Assembly (NCBI RefSeq): GCF_019097595.1
Contig: NC_080713.1
Span: 8,606,199-8,670,198, forward strand
Direction of reading: 5' to 3'
DNA from: Hemibagrus wyckioides
Taxonomy: Eukaryota; Chordata; Actinopteri; Siluriformes; Bagridae
Length of the DNA: 64,000 nucleotides
The position numbers were made by a program, and so were the translations under genes. The notes below the pieces were generated by a model, which saw only the letters and a list, made by a program, of their open reading frames with translations, was not told where the DNA came from and searched no databases. This document shows, in pieces, positions 1-11,300 of this stretch (the stretch's first letter is position 1; each line of letters begins with the position of its first letter).

Positions 1-59
1 TGACAACAGCAGTTGACATTTACACAGCGGGACTCTTCTGAAAGGTCTGAAGTTATACC

Positions 60-85
60 TGTGTGTGTGTGTGTGTGTGTGTGTG
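60..85. repeat. (TG)13 microsatellite
   Basis: Pure TG dinucleotide run in the intron just upstream of the first visible dvl3 exon; the acceptor AG is at 157-158. Confidence 0.95.
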
Positions 86-158
86 GTGAAACAGCCTTCC
101 TGGCTTTCCATTAGTTTTTCCTTTAGTCTAACTTTTCTCATATTTGTCCACTCCACAG

Positions 159-3100
159 TGCCAATGCAGCGGGCAGTCAGGACAACCTGGACAATGACAC
201 GGAGGCTGAGGTCGGCACGTCAGCGCGGAGAGACAGAGAGCGAGACAGGGATAGAGAACGAGAGAGACCACGCAGGAAAGACACCCATGATCACGGTGCG
301 ATCGGTTTCCTGTCTGGAGATTTTTTAATGACTCTTCAGTCGTCAAGAAGGAATTTCTCTCTTTCCAAACCCAATTCTCCACTGAACAGTTCCACTCGGG
401 AACAAATCTATTCATTTACCAGCTGTGTGTGTGTGTGTGTGTGTGTGGCTTTTCCATTACATAACATTTCCTGCGAAAAAGGGAGAAGTTTCTCTCAAGG
501 AGATTGGGTGCTGACTTGACAGGGATGAGAGTCCATGTTGAAACAGAGCCATCTCATTGTGATGTAAAATTCTCATAAGGCTCTGTTTTATCCTGTGAGC
601 TAGTGAGCACAAGATGTTCTAAACGTGACTGATGAAAATAAAGAGGGGAGCAGACATTCATTAAACACCTGCTCAAGCACCCAAACACAGCTAATATGGT
701 CATATCATGTTAAAATACCAAGATGTTTGTCACTAAAACACTCATTTAGTGCACTCAGTGTCTTTCATTCTTCAGTGGTGGCTCAAGTTGTTAAGGCTGT
801 GGGTTGTTGACTGGAAGATCTGGGTTCAAACCCCAGCACTGCCAAGCTGCAACTATTGGGCCCTTGAGCAAGGCTCTCAACCCACCCTGCTTTGGGGGTG
901 CTGCATCATGGCTGACCCTGTGCCCTGACCCCGAACCCCAAGGATGGGATATGCGAAGAAAGAATTTCACTGTGCAGTAATGTATATGTCACAAATAACT
1001 GCTACTTAACTTAGGGGCAGTGGCAGCTCAAGTGGTTAAGGCTCTTGGTTGTTGACCGGAAGATCAAGCTGCAACTGTTGAGCCCTTGAGCAAGGCCCTC
1101 AACATACCCTGCTCCAGGGGTGCTGCATCATGGCTGACCCTGCGCTCTGACCCTAACCCCTAAGGATGGGATATGTGAAGAAAGAATTTCACTGTGCAGT
1201 AATGTACACTATATTGCCAAAAGTATTCGCTCACCTGCCTTGACTCGCATATGAACTTAAGTGACATCCCATTCCTAATCCATAGGGTTCAATATGACGT
1301 CGGTCCACCCTTTGCAGCTATAACAGCTTCAACTCTTCTGGGAAGGCTGTCCACAAGGTTTAGGAGTGTGTTTATGGGAATTTTTGACCATTCTTCCAGA
1401 AGCGCATTTGTGAGGTCACACACTGATGTTGGATGAGAAGGCCTGGCTCTCAGTCTCCGCTCTAATTCATCCCAAAGGTGTTCTATCGGGTTGAGGTCTG
1501 GACTCTGTGCAGGCCAGTCAAGTTCATCCACACCAGACTCTGTCATCCATGTCTTTATGGACCTTGCTTTGGTCACTGGTGCACAGTCATGTTGGAAGAG
1601 GAAGGGGCCAGCTCCAAACTGTTCCCACAAAGTTGGGAGCATGGAATTGTCCAAAATGTCTTGGTATGCTGAAGCATTCAGAGTTCCTTTCACTGGAACT
1701 AAGGGGCCAAGCCCAGCTCCTGAAAAACAACCCCACACCATAATCCCCCCTCCACCAAACTTTACACTTGGCACAATGCAGTCAGACAAGTACCGTTCTC
1801 CTGGCAACCGCCAAACCCAGACTCGTCCATCAGATTGCCAGATGGAGAAGCGCGATTCGTCACTCCAGAGAACGCGTCTCCACTGCTCTAGAGTCCAGTG
1901 GCGGCGTGCTTTACACCACTGCATCCGACGCTTTGCATTGCACTTGGTGATGTATGGCTTGGATGCAGCTGCTCGGCCATGGAAACCCGTTCCATGAAGC
2001 TCTCTGCGCACTGTTCTTGAGCTAATCTGAAGGCCACATGAAGTTTGGAGGTCTGTAGCGATTGACTCTGCAGAAAGTTGGCGACCTCTTCGCACTATGT
2101 GCCTCAGCATCCGCTGACCCCGCTCCGTCAGTTTATGTGGCCTACCACTTCGTGGCTGAGTTGCTGTCGTTCCCAAACACTTCCACGTTCTTATAATACA
2201 GCTGACAGTTGACTGTGGAATATTTAGGAGCGAGGAAATTTCACGACTGGATTTGTTGCACAGGTGGCATCCTATCACAGTTCCACGCTGGAATTCACTG
2301 AGATCCTGAGAGCGACCCATTCTTTCACAAATGTTTGTAAAAACAGTCTGCATGCCTAGGTGCTTGATTTTATACCCCTGTGGCCATGGAAGTGATTGGA
2401 ACACCTGATTCTGATTATTTGGATGGGTGAGCGAATACTTTTGGCAATATAGTGTATATGTGATAAATAAAGCCAACTTAACTTATTTCAATTTTGTATA
2501 GGAGCACAAACATGCTAAACAGGAAGCCAGCAAGAGATGGAATATTTTGCTTGAATCACAAGGAAGAAATGTAAATAATAAAGTAAACACATGAAAACAA
2601 ACCAGGAGCAGTACAATGGCGTTTCCCCTTAAATCAAGTACTACGAAGTTGAGAAATGTTGGAACTAAGGCACAGAGTGTGTTAGCTTCTAGGCTGGATC
2701 CAGACTTGCTTGATCCTATCAAACCATGGTGTTCATCACAGATTCATTTTTCTTCCGTTTTTTTATTTGTTTTCCATTTATGTATTTATTATCTTAGTGC
2801 TATACCTCAAGTCAAGTCAAGAACCGTGTTCTGTGTCCCCCAACTTTCCCCTGCAACTCCTGTAAAATGTGTGTTGTGGAAACTCATAATATTCAATTCA
2901 ATTTTATTTCTATAGCGCTTTGGACATTCTCTCAAAGCAGCTTTACAGAACATAAGAAGCATAGAACAAAAGTCCAAGATGTTAGACAAAATCATCCCTA
3001 GTGAGCGAGCCTGAGGCAGCTTTAGACCTTAGATGGTAAACCTTGAGAGGAACCAAAAAGGGACTCAAAAGGGAACCTCATCCTCATTTGGGTGACACCG

Positions 3101-5321
3101 GAGAGTGTGATTATGAATTATTATAAACACCGGAGAGTGTGATTATAAATTATTATAAACACCGGAGAGTGTGATTATGAACAATGTCCTTTCTACAGTC
3201 AGTTGGAGTTGAGTGATGCAGATACAGCATATGTAGAATGTTAGTGTGTGTATTAATTAGGAGCTTGTTGTTGTCCTCAAAGTCCACATAGGGTTGGCAT
3301 CAATGCTTTGAATACCCAAATCCTTATGAAGCAGAATCCAACTGTAGCCAGTCCATCTCTGGATGCCTCAGGATCCTCACAGGGTTGGCCTCTTCTCACT
3401 GAAGGTCTACTAGAGCAGGCTAGATCTCTAGATGCCTTGGGATGGGTAGAAAAATGGGAACAAGGGACACAATTTCCTACAATATCTCATGATCATCAGC
3501 TAAAAACACACATTTTATGTCCTGAACAAGTGCAGACCCGAGATCACATTCACAGGAATCGTGACAGGGAAACCACCTCCTACAGGGAGTCTCGGGGTGT
3601 GCTTCCTGGTCCACATGATAGCTTTCGCATTAAAAATGTATCATGCTTTGTTTTCGGTCTGAAAGCCCTCTCTCTTAGAGACTCGTGTGTATGTGTGAGC
3701 ATACTTCCAGGAATATATCCTGTGAGTGCATTTGATCTTTCTTTCAAATTAGCCAAAATAAGTAATCTTAGAAGCCAGCTGTTTGGATGTGGTCATCTGA
3801 ACTAAACACAGAAGGTGTCATGGTGTTTTAATGTGAAGTGTGTCCATATCTGGCCAGAAAGGCTCGTTCAGTTGTTCCTCTTCCTTCAGCTGATTGTGTT
3901 GTATTGATGTGTGTGTTTGTGCTGCAGGAGGCAGGTTGAATGGTCACTCACGGCCCGAACGCAGGCCTGAGATTGCGGGTTATGAGACCTCTTCCACCCT
4001 CATGAGCAGTGAACTGGACACCACCAGCTTCTTCGACTCGGAGGAGGACGACTCAACCAGCCGGTGAGAGATTACAGAAGCAAAGCAGTGAATAATCCTG
4101 TGTCACAGTGAACATACATTGAACATCCATATGCAGAAACTGTTGCACATGAGAGCACTTTGGCTGAGACTGAGACCTGAGCTTCCATTCGTCCCCCTTA
4201 CAAGGATCTTTTGGGTCTTTCCTTATTTAATGACCATGCTATTGCTCGAAGCGCTTACATTTCCATCCTCACACTCTATTAAAGATACCATAAACATCTT
4301 GAACATAAAACTCAGCATGATCAGTTGAGTCCAAAGCAGCACATCACACTATGTACAGCATATAAAGCTTAATAAAATGTTCCAGGACACCACTGATTGG
4401 TGAATACACACTAAAAATGTAATGCTGCATTGTACTGAAGCCTGTAAATCGGACGTTCCGACATCTGGACATCTGCCTGGGTAAAAACATAGAAAATGTC
4501 CTCTCTAATCAGAATTCCTACTCAGTCTCAGGTCTCCTAAACCCTGAGGTCAACAAGTGATGTCATATCAGCATGGCTGCTCACAGCATCAACAGTAAAC
4601 TGAGTATAGAGTTATGCAGCACACTATATACTTATATTAGCTTGTTAAATCTGTAACGCTGACCACACAGGAAAACACAGTGCTAGATCTCCTGGATCAT
4701 GAATACTTGCCTAAGGCTTTAATCTGGGGACATTCCTACCGTATGGATTCACTGAGGCGTTAAGACACAAACAATATGTACATCTCTACTCAGCGAAATA
4801 GAACGGCTCTCCTTTTGTTAGTGCACAACGAATACGCAATTAAGGATGAGTTGAAAATGTCACATGACTCTGAGGACCAGTCCGAATGAAGAATAATAGA
4901 GTGTCTGGATAATACGTGTGTAGAACTGTGTTACATGATGGATGTGATGTGATGTGATGTGATGTGATGTGATGTCACCGCAGCTTCAGCAGCTCTACAG
5001 AGCAAAGCACATCGTCACGGCTCATGAGACGACATCGCCGACGCCGACGGAAAACCAAACCGCCACGGATGGAGAGGGTGAGACAGCTGATGCACACACA
5101 CACATGTGCAAGAAGTATCATTGTTGGCTTTGACTGTGTCTCTCGGTTTATCTCTTTTTCTTCTCCTTGTTCTGTCGCAGTCATCCTCCTTCAGCAGCAT
5201 CACTGACTCCACCATGTCTCTGAACATCATCACTGTCACATTAAACATGGGTGAGTACCACACACATCTGTATCTGTACCAAGATTTCCATACAGATGTT
5301 ACTGAGCTTACACACACACAT

Positions 5322-5379
<58 letters not shown>

Positions 5380-8300
5380 ATGCACCAATCAGCCATAACA
5401 TTATGACCACCTGCCAAATATTGTGTTGGTCCCCTTTTGCTGCCAAAACACCCCTGACCTGTTGAGGCATGGACTCCGCTAGTCCACTGGACTCCAGGGG
5501 TGTTTTGGCAGCAAAAGGGGGACCAATACAATATTAGGTTGGTGAGCATAATGTTATGGCTGATCGGTGTATTTATATATATATCTGCAAATCTACTTCT
5601 GTTCCCATCAAGTTATTTTGAATATTCTGAAGAGAGGTAAAATGATGGTGTCATCAAAAAGCCTCATCCTCTATCCTAGCTACAGTGCCTGTTTCCAGTG
5701 CTGCATAGTGCTACTGAATCATTTGGAAGGCTTTATAAGTACTACCAAACACTGGGCCTCGTTTATCAACCTTTTACTAAAGGTGTGTATAAACGTTTGC
5801 CAAATGTAAGCCAAACTTTAACAACTTTCAGTTTTGAAGCTGATTTTTCTTCCTACTCGCTTGCTTGACCACACATCACACTCATTGCTGGTTCGGAAAT
5901 GCACTTATATTCTTTAATTAATCCCTATAATATGCAATATAGGAAGTGGTGGCTCAGTATCTGAGTCATTGAGCTACTGATAAAAGGTTGTGAGTTAAAA
6001 TCCCACCATTGTGGTGTCCTTAAACAAGGCCCTTAACCTTTATCCGCTCAGTTAAATAAATGAGATAAATATAAGTTGCTCTGGATAAGGGCATCTATCA
6101 AAAGCTGTAACTGTATACAGGAACTGGCTTTTGTAAAGTGTCCTCAGTATTATTGTTAGTCTCTGTCCTAGTGAATTAGCATGAGGAGGTGTTTTTGATA
6201 GAGACTCCAAAGCTCTTCTGTAAGTCACTGTGGATAAGGAGAGTTTGCTAAATACTGTAAATGTAATTAAAATGTATAGATAATGTGTTCGATCTCAGTT
6301 CATTTAAAAGTGGACTTATAGAGTGTGTAATGTACTGTATTAAAGTTTTGCTACTTTTAAATGTACTAAAATTGACTGATGATCTCCTCATCATGGCACC
6401 TGTTAGTGGGTGGGATATATTAGACAGCAAGTGAACATTTTGTCTCAAAGTTGATGTGTTAGAAGCAGGAAAAATGGGCAAGCGTAAGGATTTGAGCGAG
6501 TTTGACAAGGGCCAAGTTGGCTAGTGATGGCTAGACGACTGGATCAGAGCATCTCCAAAACTGCAGCTCTTGTGGGGTGTTCCCGGTCTGCAGTGGTCAG
6601 TATCTATCAAAAGTGGTCCAAGGAAGAAACAGTGGTGAACCGGCGACAGGGTCATGGGCGGCCAAGGCTCATTGATGCACGTGGGGAGCGAAGGCTGGCC
6701 CGTGTGATCCGATCCAACAGACGAGCTACTGTTGCTCAAATTGCTGAAGAAGTTAATGCTGGTTCTGATAGAAAGGTGTCAGAATACACAGTGCATGATG
6801 GGTCAGGGCTGTTTTGGAAGGAAAAGGGGGGCCAACACAATATTAGGCAGGTGGTCATAATGTTATGCCTGATCATATGCTGTATTATTTTTATGTAGTA
6901 AAATGGAGTATACTAAACCCATATTACTGTACTAAAGCCGGACATATGCTTCATCCTTTATTGTAATAATCTGTTTACATCAATTCAGTTCAATTCAGTT
7001 TTATTGTGTATAGCGCTTTTAACAATGGACTTAATTACAAATCAGCTTCACAGAAATTTGGATATAAGATTTTGAAATATTAATTTATCCATAACAAAGA
7101 AGCCAGAGGTGATGGTAGCAAGAAAAACTCCCGGAGACGACGCTACTCCTCATCTGGGTGACACTGGATAGTGCGATTATAAATCATTTCTTTTCAATTC
7201 TTCTCTTCATTTCTCTTCATTTATATAGAGTCAAGTAGGGCTAATTACATCCATTGGAACTTGAGTATCAGGATTATTAGAGTTTTAAGTCTTTCATATC
7301 AAATTGAAATTCTACACAGTTCTATCATCACACACATTTTCAGGTGGACATCTTTGCTCTTACTTGTTATACTCGTCCTGTACTCCTCGTTTTTCTCCCC
7401 GTTATAGAGAAGTATAACTTCCTGGGCATCAGCATCGTGGGTCAGAGTAACGAGAGAGGTGACGGGGGCATCTACATCGGCTCCATCATGAAGGGGGGAG
7501 CAGTAGCAGCGGACGGACGCATCGAACCAGGCGATATGCTGCTCCAGGTCTGTTCTTACTGTATTACTTCATACACATTGTGTTTGTAATGTATTATATT
7601 ATATTATTTATGCTTAGTTGACATGTTATTAGCTACAGCTACGATGAACCTGCACTCAACAGCCATTTAATCAAATCGGGACATTTTATACACCCCAGTG
7701 CCACCGAATTATTTCTTTCCGTGCATAATATTATTACAAAATGCTGCTTCTGAATTTTGTCGTATTTTTCTACAAATATTCTCGGCTCTGCTTTGTTTTA
7801 GGTGAACGACATTAACTTTGAGAACATGAGCAATGACGATGCTGTGAGGGTTTTGAGAGAAATCGTGCACAAACCTGGGTAAGTGACATCAGCACTGTGA
7901 AACAGTAGCATTGTTAGTGAGTATCTGGACTGTGTGCTGATTTATGGGACGTGTGTGTTTTTATAGCCCTATCACACTGACTGTGGCTAAGTGTTGGGAC
8001 CCAAATCCTCGCAGCTGCTTTACCTTGCCTCGCAGTAAGTGCTCATAAACATGTAGTCCAGAATGAACATACTCGGTCTCATTGTGTGTCAGCGTTTCTC
8101 ACTCACATGGTTTAGTAGTGCTGCTGGACAGTACATCGGTGCATAAAATGACCAGGCTAGGCTGTCAGATATTTATGTATATTTTTCTTAGGAATGAAAG
8201 TATCATGTCCTTTTTCCACTCGATCACTCGATGTGTTTATGTTCAGGTGAGCCTATCCGCCCGATCGATCCTGCTGCCTGGGTGTCTCACACGGCTGCGA

Positions 8301-11300
8301 TGACGGGGGCGTACCCGGTGTACGGCTTGAGCCCTTCTATGAGCACCATCACCTCCACCAGCTCCTCTATCACCAGCTCCATTCCAGAGACTGAACGTAA
8401 GTGTTTTCCCCTTGCTCGTTGTAGCACACCATGTCTGATTCATCACTGTCTTCTGGGCTGCCATCATCTGGCCTTAAATAAATGATTAGACTTCCTTTAT
8501 GAGTGAGTTTCCAGTCAGACTGTTTTCCATTCCCTTTGCAGTGCAGAGAAATCGGTTTTTGAGTATTTTTCCTGCTAAAATATTCTAATAATTTAGATTG
8601 AAGCTGCTTATACAGTATATGGTGGACACAGTAGAGCAGAACAGAACAGAAGAGAAGCTGGGTGGAGAAAGTCTGCTGCATTATGTCATGATGTACTGGG
8701 AGTGGGTTTGGTTGTCAAATGTGGCTTGAATGCATCTATAGTAGATAATCAGAAGCAGAAAAACAGCTAAAGGTATCCAAATCAATAACGTCTATAACAA
8801 AGCCATAATTGCTAGTTTAAAAGCCTGTCAGCTTGAGTTCACAAAAACAATTCACAATGATAATAATGATGATTATGAACAAGTGACACACTGGATCTCA
8901 GAAAACTAAAACGTAGTCCCACAGAGGCAGTTAGAAAGTTTCTGACTCATGTTAATGATTCATACTGAACCTAAATTGGTTGATAAAGACTCGTCGACTC
9001 TGGATTGTAAGTTCCTCCCAATGACTCACCTCACCCACATGACTCTCTCTCTCTCTCTCTCTCTCTCTTTTTATTTTGCTCTTAACATTTACAGGCTTCG
9101 ATGATTTCCACTTGTCCATTCACAGCGATATGGCAACCGTCGCTAAAGCAATGGCTTCTCCAGAATCAGGGCTGGAGGTGCGAGACAGGATGTGGCTGAA
9201 AATAACCATCCCAAACGCCTTTATAGGTAACAGCACAGTCTCAGCCTCCACTTTGGGGATTAAGTAAAGGGGGAAAAAGTTTACAGCCCGGGTTTGGACC
9301 AACGCAGCTACTAGATGAAATGTGGCAGGAAGAGCATCCCTACAAGAAGGAGAAGATCCTCGTCCTAGATTTTTGAACAATAAGTGTGTAAGATGAACAA
9401 ACCTAGATTCTGTCTGCTCAGAGAATAAAATCGGTTTACTGTCCAAAAGCTGAATTTTCCAGATGTAATATGTAAGGAATAAAATAAAAAATATATAAAT
9501 ATGTAAAATATATTTAGTTATGGGTTTATATAATGCAGAGCAGAATTACTGTTACTGTGTTATTTTTATTTATTTTATTTTTTTAATAACAGCATGTCTT
9601 TAAGTGTCTTTATTCCTCTTTAACACACCAATTTTTCATTAACATTTGCTTAATTTATCAAAGAACTTCATATGTGTTATCCTGTTATACCAGGTTTGGT
9701 CTGTATGTTATAACCAGGCATAACATTATGACTACTGAAAGGTGAAGTGAATAAGACTGATGATCTCCTCATCATGGCACCTGTTAGTGGGTGGGATATA
9801 TTAGGCAGCATGTGAACATTTTGTCCTCAAAGTTGATGTGATAGAAGCATGAAAAATGGACAAGCGTAAGGATTTGAGCGAGTTTGACAAGAGCCAAATT
9901 GTGATGGCTAGACGACTGGATCGGAGCATCTCTAAAACTGCAGCTCTTGTGGGGTGTTCCCGGTCTGCAGTGGTCAGTATCCATCAAAAGTATCCTTCAA
10001 GTCCTGTAAGTTGCGAGGTGGGACCAATGGAGGAGAACTTACAGGAATTAAAGGATCTGCTGCTAACATCTCAGTGCCAGATACCACAGCACACCTTCAG
10101 AGATCTAGTGGAGTCCATGCCTCGATGGGTCAGGGCTATTTTGGCAGCAGGGGGGGGGGCAACACAATGGTCATAATGTTATGCCTGAATTGTGTATAAA
10201 CAGAAACAAATTAACAAATCAGTGTTTTTCTCCGTCTCTAGGTTCTGATGTGGTGGACTGGCTCTATCATCACGTGGAAGGTTTCACAGACCGGCGTGAA
10301 GCGAGGAAGTACGCAAGCAACTTGCTGAAGGCTGGCTACATTCGCCACACCGTCAACAAAATCACCTTCTCCGAGCAGTGCTACTACATCTTTGGAGACC
10401 TCTGTGGCAGTGGGTTTTATCTCCTTTGTCTTTTTTCATCGTTCTTTCTTTAACACTAATGAAATACTCATCATTCTCTCTCTCTCTCTCTCTCTCTCTC
10501 GCTCTCTGTCATTCAGACATGGCTAATCTGTCCTTGCACGATCATGAGGGCTCTAGTGCATCTGACCAGGACACTCTTGCTCCATTGCCCCACCCTGGAG
10601 CTGCTCCATGGCCTTTTGCTTTCCCCTATCAGTACCCCGTCCCTCAGCCCTACAGTCCACACCAAGTGCAAGATCAAGCCTACAGCTACCCAGGAGGAGG
10701 AGGAGGAGGAGGAGGAGGAGGAGGCAGCGCTGGCAGCCCACACAGCGAAGGTGAGACTGAACACTAACCTACAAATTATTTAATAAGTTAAATCAAGTGT
10801 ATCTGATGGGGTGGTTAGAATCATAGCTACACTTTTCCAGTGAAGTAGACTGGCTTTAGACTGTGATCTTGTAATTAATATTGAAGCAGAAGAAAGGATA
10901 ACATTTGGAAACGATGTGTGCTCAGGATATGTAATGACCATATGAATATCTGAAGCTTTCACGATCTGTAACTGTGATGCACATTAGACAGCAATGTTTT
11001 TTTTCCCCCGCCCCTCTTCCACTAAGCAAAGCTTCGAGCACTGACTTCATGAAGTCTCCAACGTTCCACACTTAATAGTGTGGAAATATGCGATTTTGGA
11101 GGCACCTAAGATGTCTTTGAGGGACACGTCATTCACTTTATAAACTGCTGTGATGATGCAGATTTCTCTATTCTCAGTGTTTCTAAGAGCTTTTTAATGT
11201 TGTATCAGCCCCAAGCTCATATAATACACGTTGTTTTGATTCATTTTCAGTATATTCAGTCGTTCTACCTTCAGACACAAGAATCTTCAATATATGACAC

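Larger units (their letters stand above)
1014..2473 (+). mobile_element. tRNA-derived SINE, copy 2, split by a Tc1-like insertion
   Basis: SINE sequence runs 1014-1206 and resumes at 2455-2473. Joining the halves at the duplicated TA restores the tail seen in the other copies (AATGTATATGTGA...AATAAA). This copy lacks the box-B region between 'GGAAGATC' and 'AAGCTGC', so it is a defective SINE. It sits directly downstream of copy 1 in the same orientation. Confidence 0.85.
296..3927 (+). other. dvl3 intron with nested transposons
   Basis: This 3.6-kb intron separates the exons ending in THDH and beginning with GRLNG. It holds a (TG)n run at 424-447, two tRNA-derived SINE copies, a complete Tc1-like element and a dispersed repeat starting near 2889. 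The stretches 448-774 and about 3480-3900 show nothing recognisable. Confidence 0.85.

Noticed and set aside
775..850. Possible tRNA gene (A and B boxes present)
   Set aside because: The boxes belong to the head of a SINE that recurs elsewhere in the window; no full cloverleaf is evident.
2321..2476. 52-codon N-terminal extension of the Tc1 transposase frame
   Set aside because: It runs through the terminal inverted repeat and leader; the family start MGRSQDL at 2320 gives the normal 343-residue size.
3308..3805. 165-residue open frame on +
   Set aside because: It starts inside a dispersed repeat, matches no protein family I recognise and lies in a dvl3 intron. Likely a chance ORF.
4941..4975. 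Short direct repeats as a CRISPR-like array
   Set aside because: Contiguous 5-nt units without spacers in a vertebrate intron; this is a simple microsatellite.
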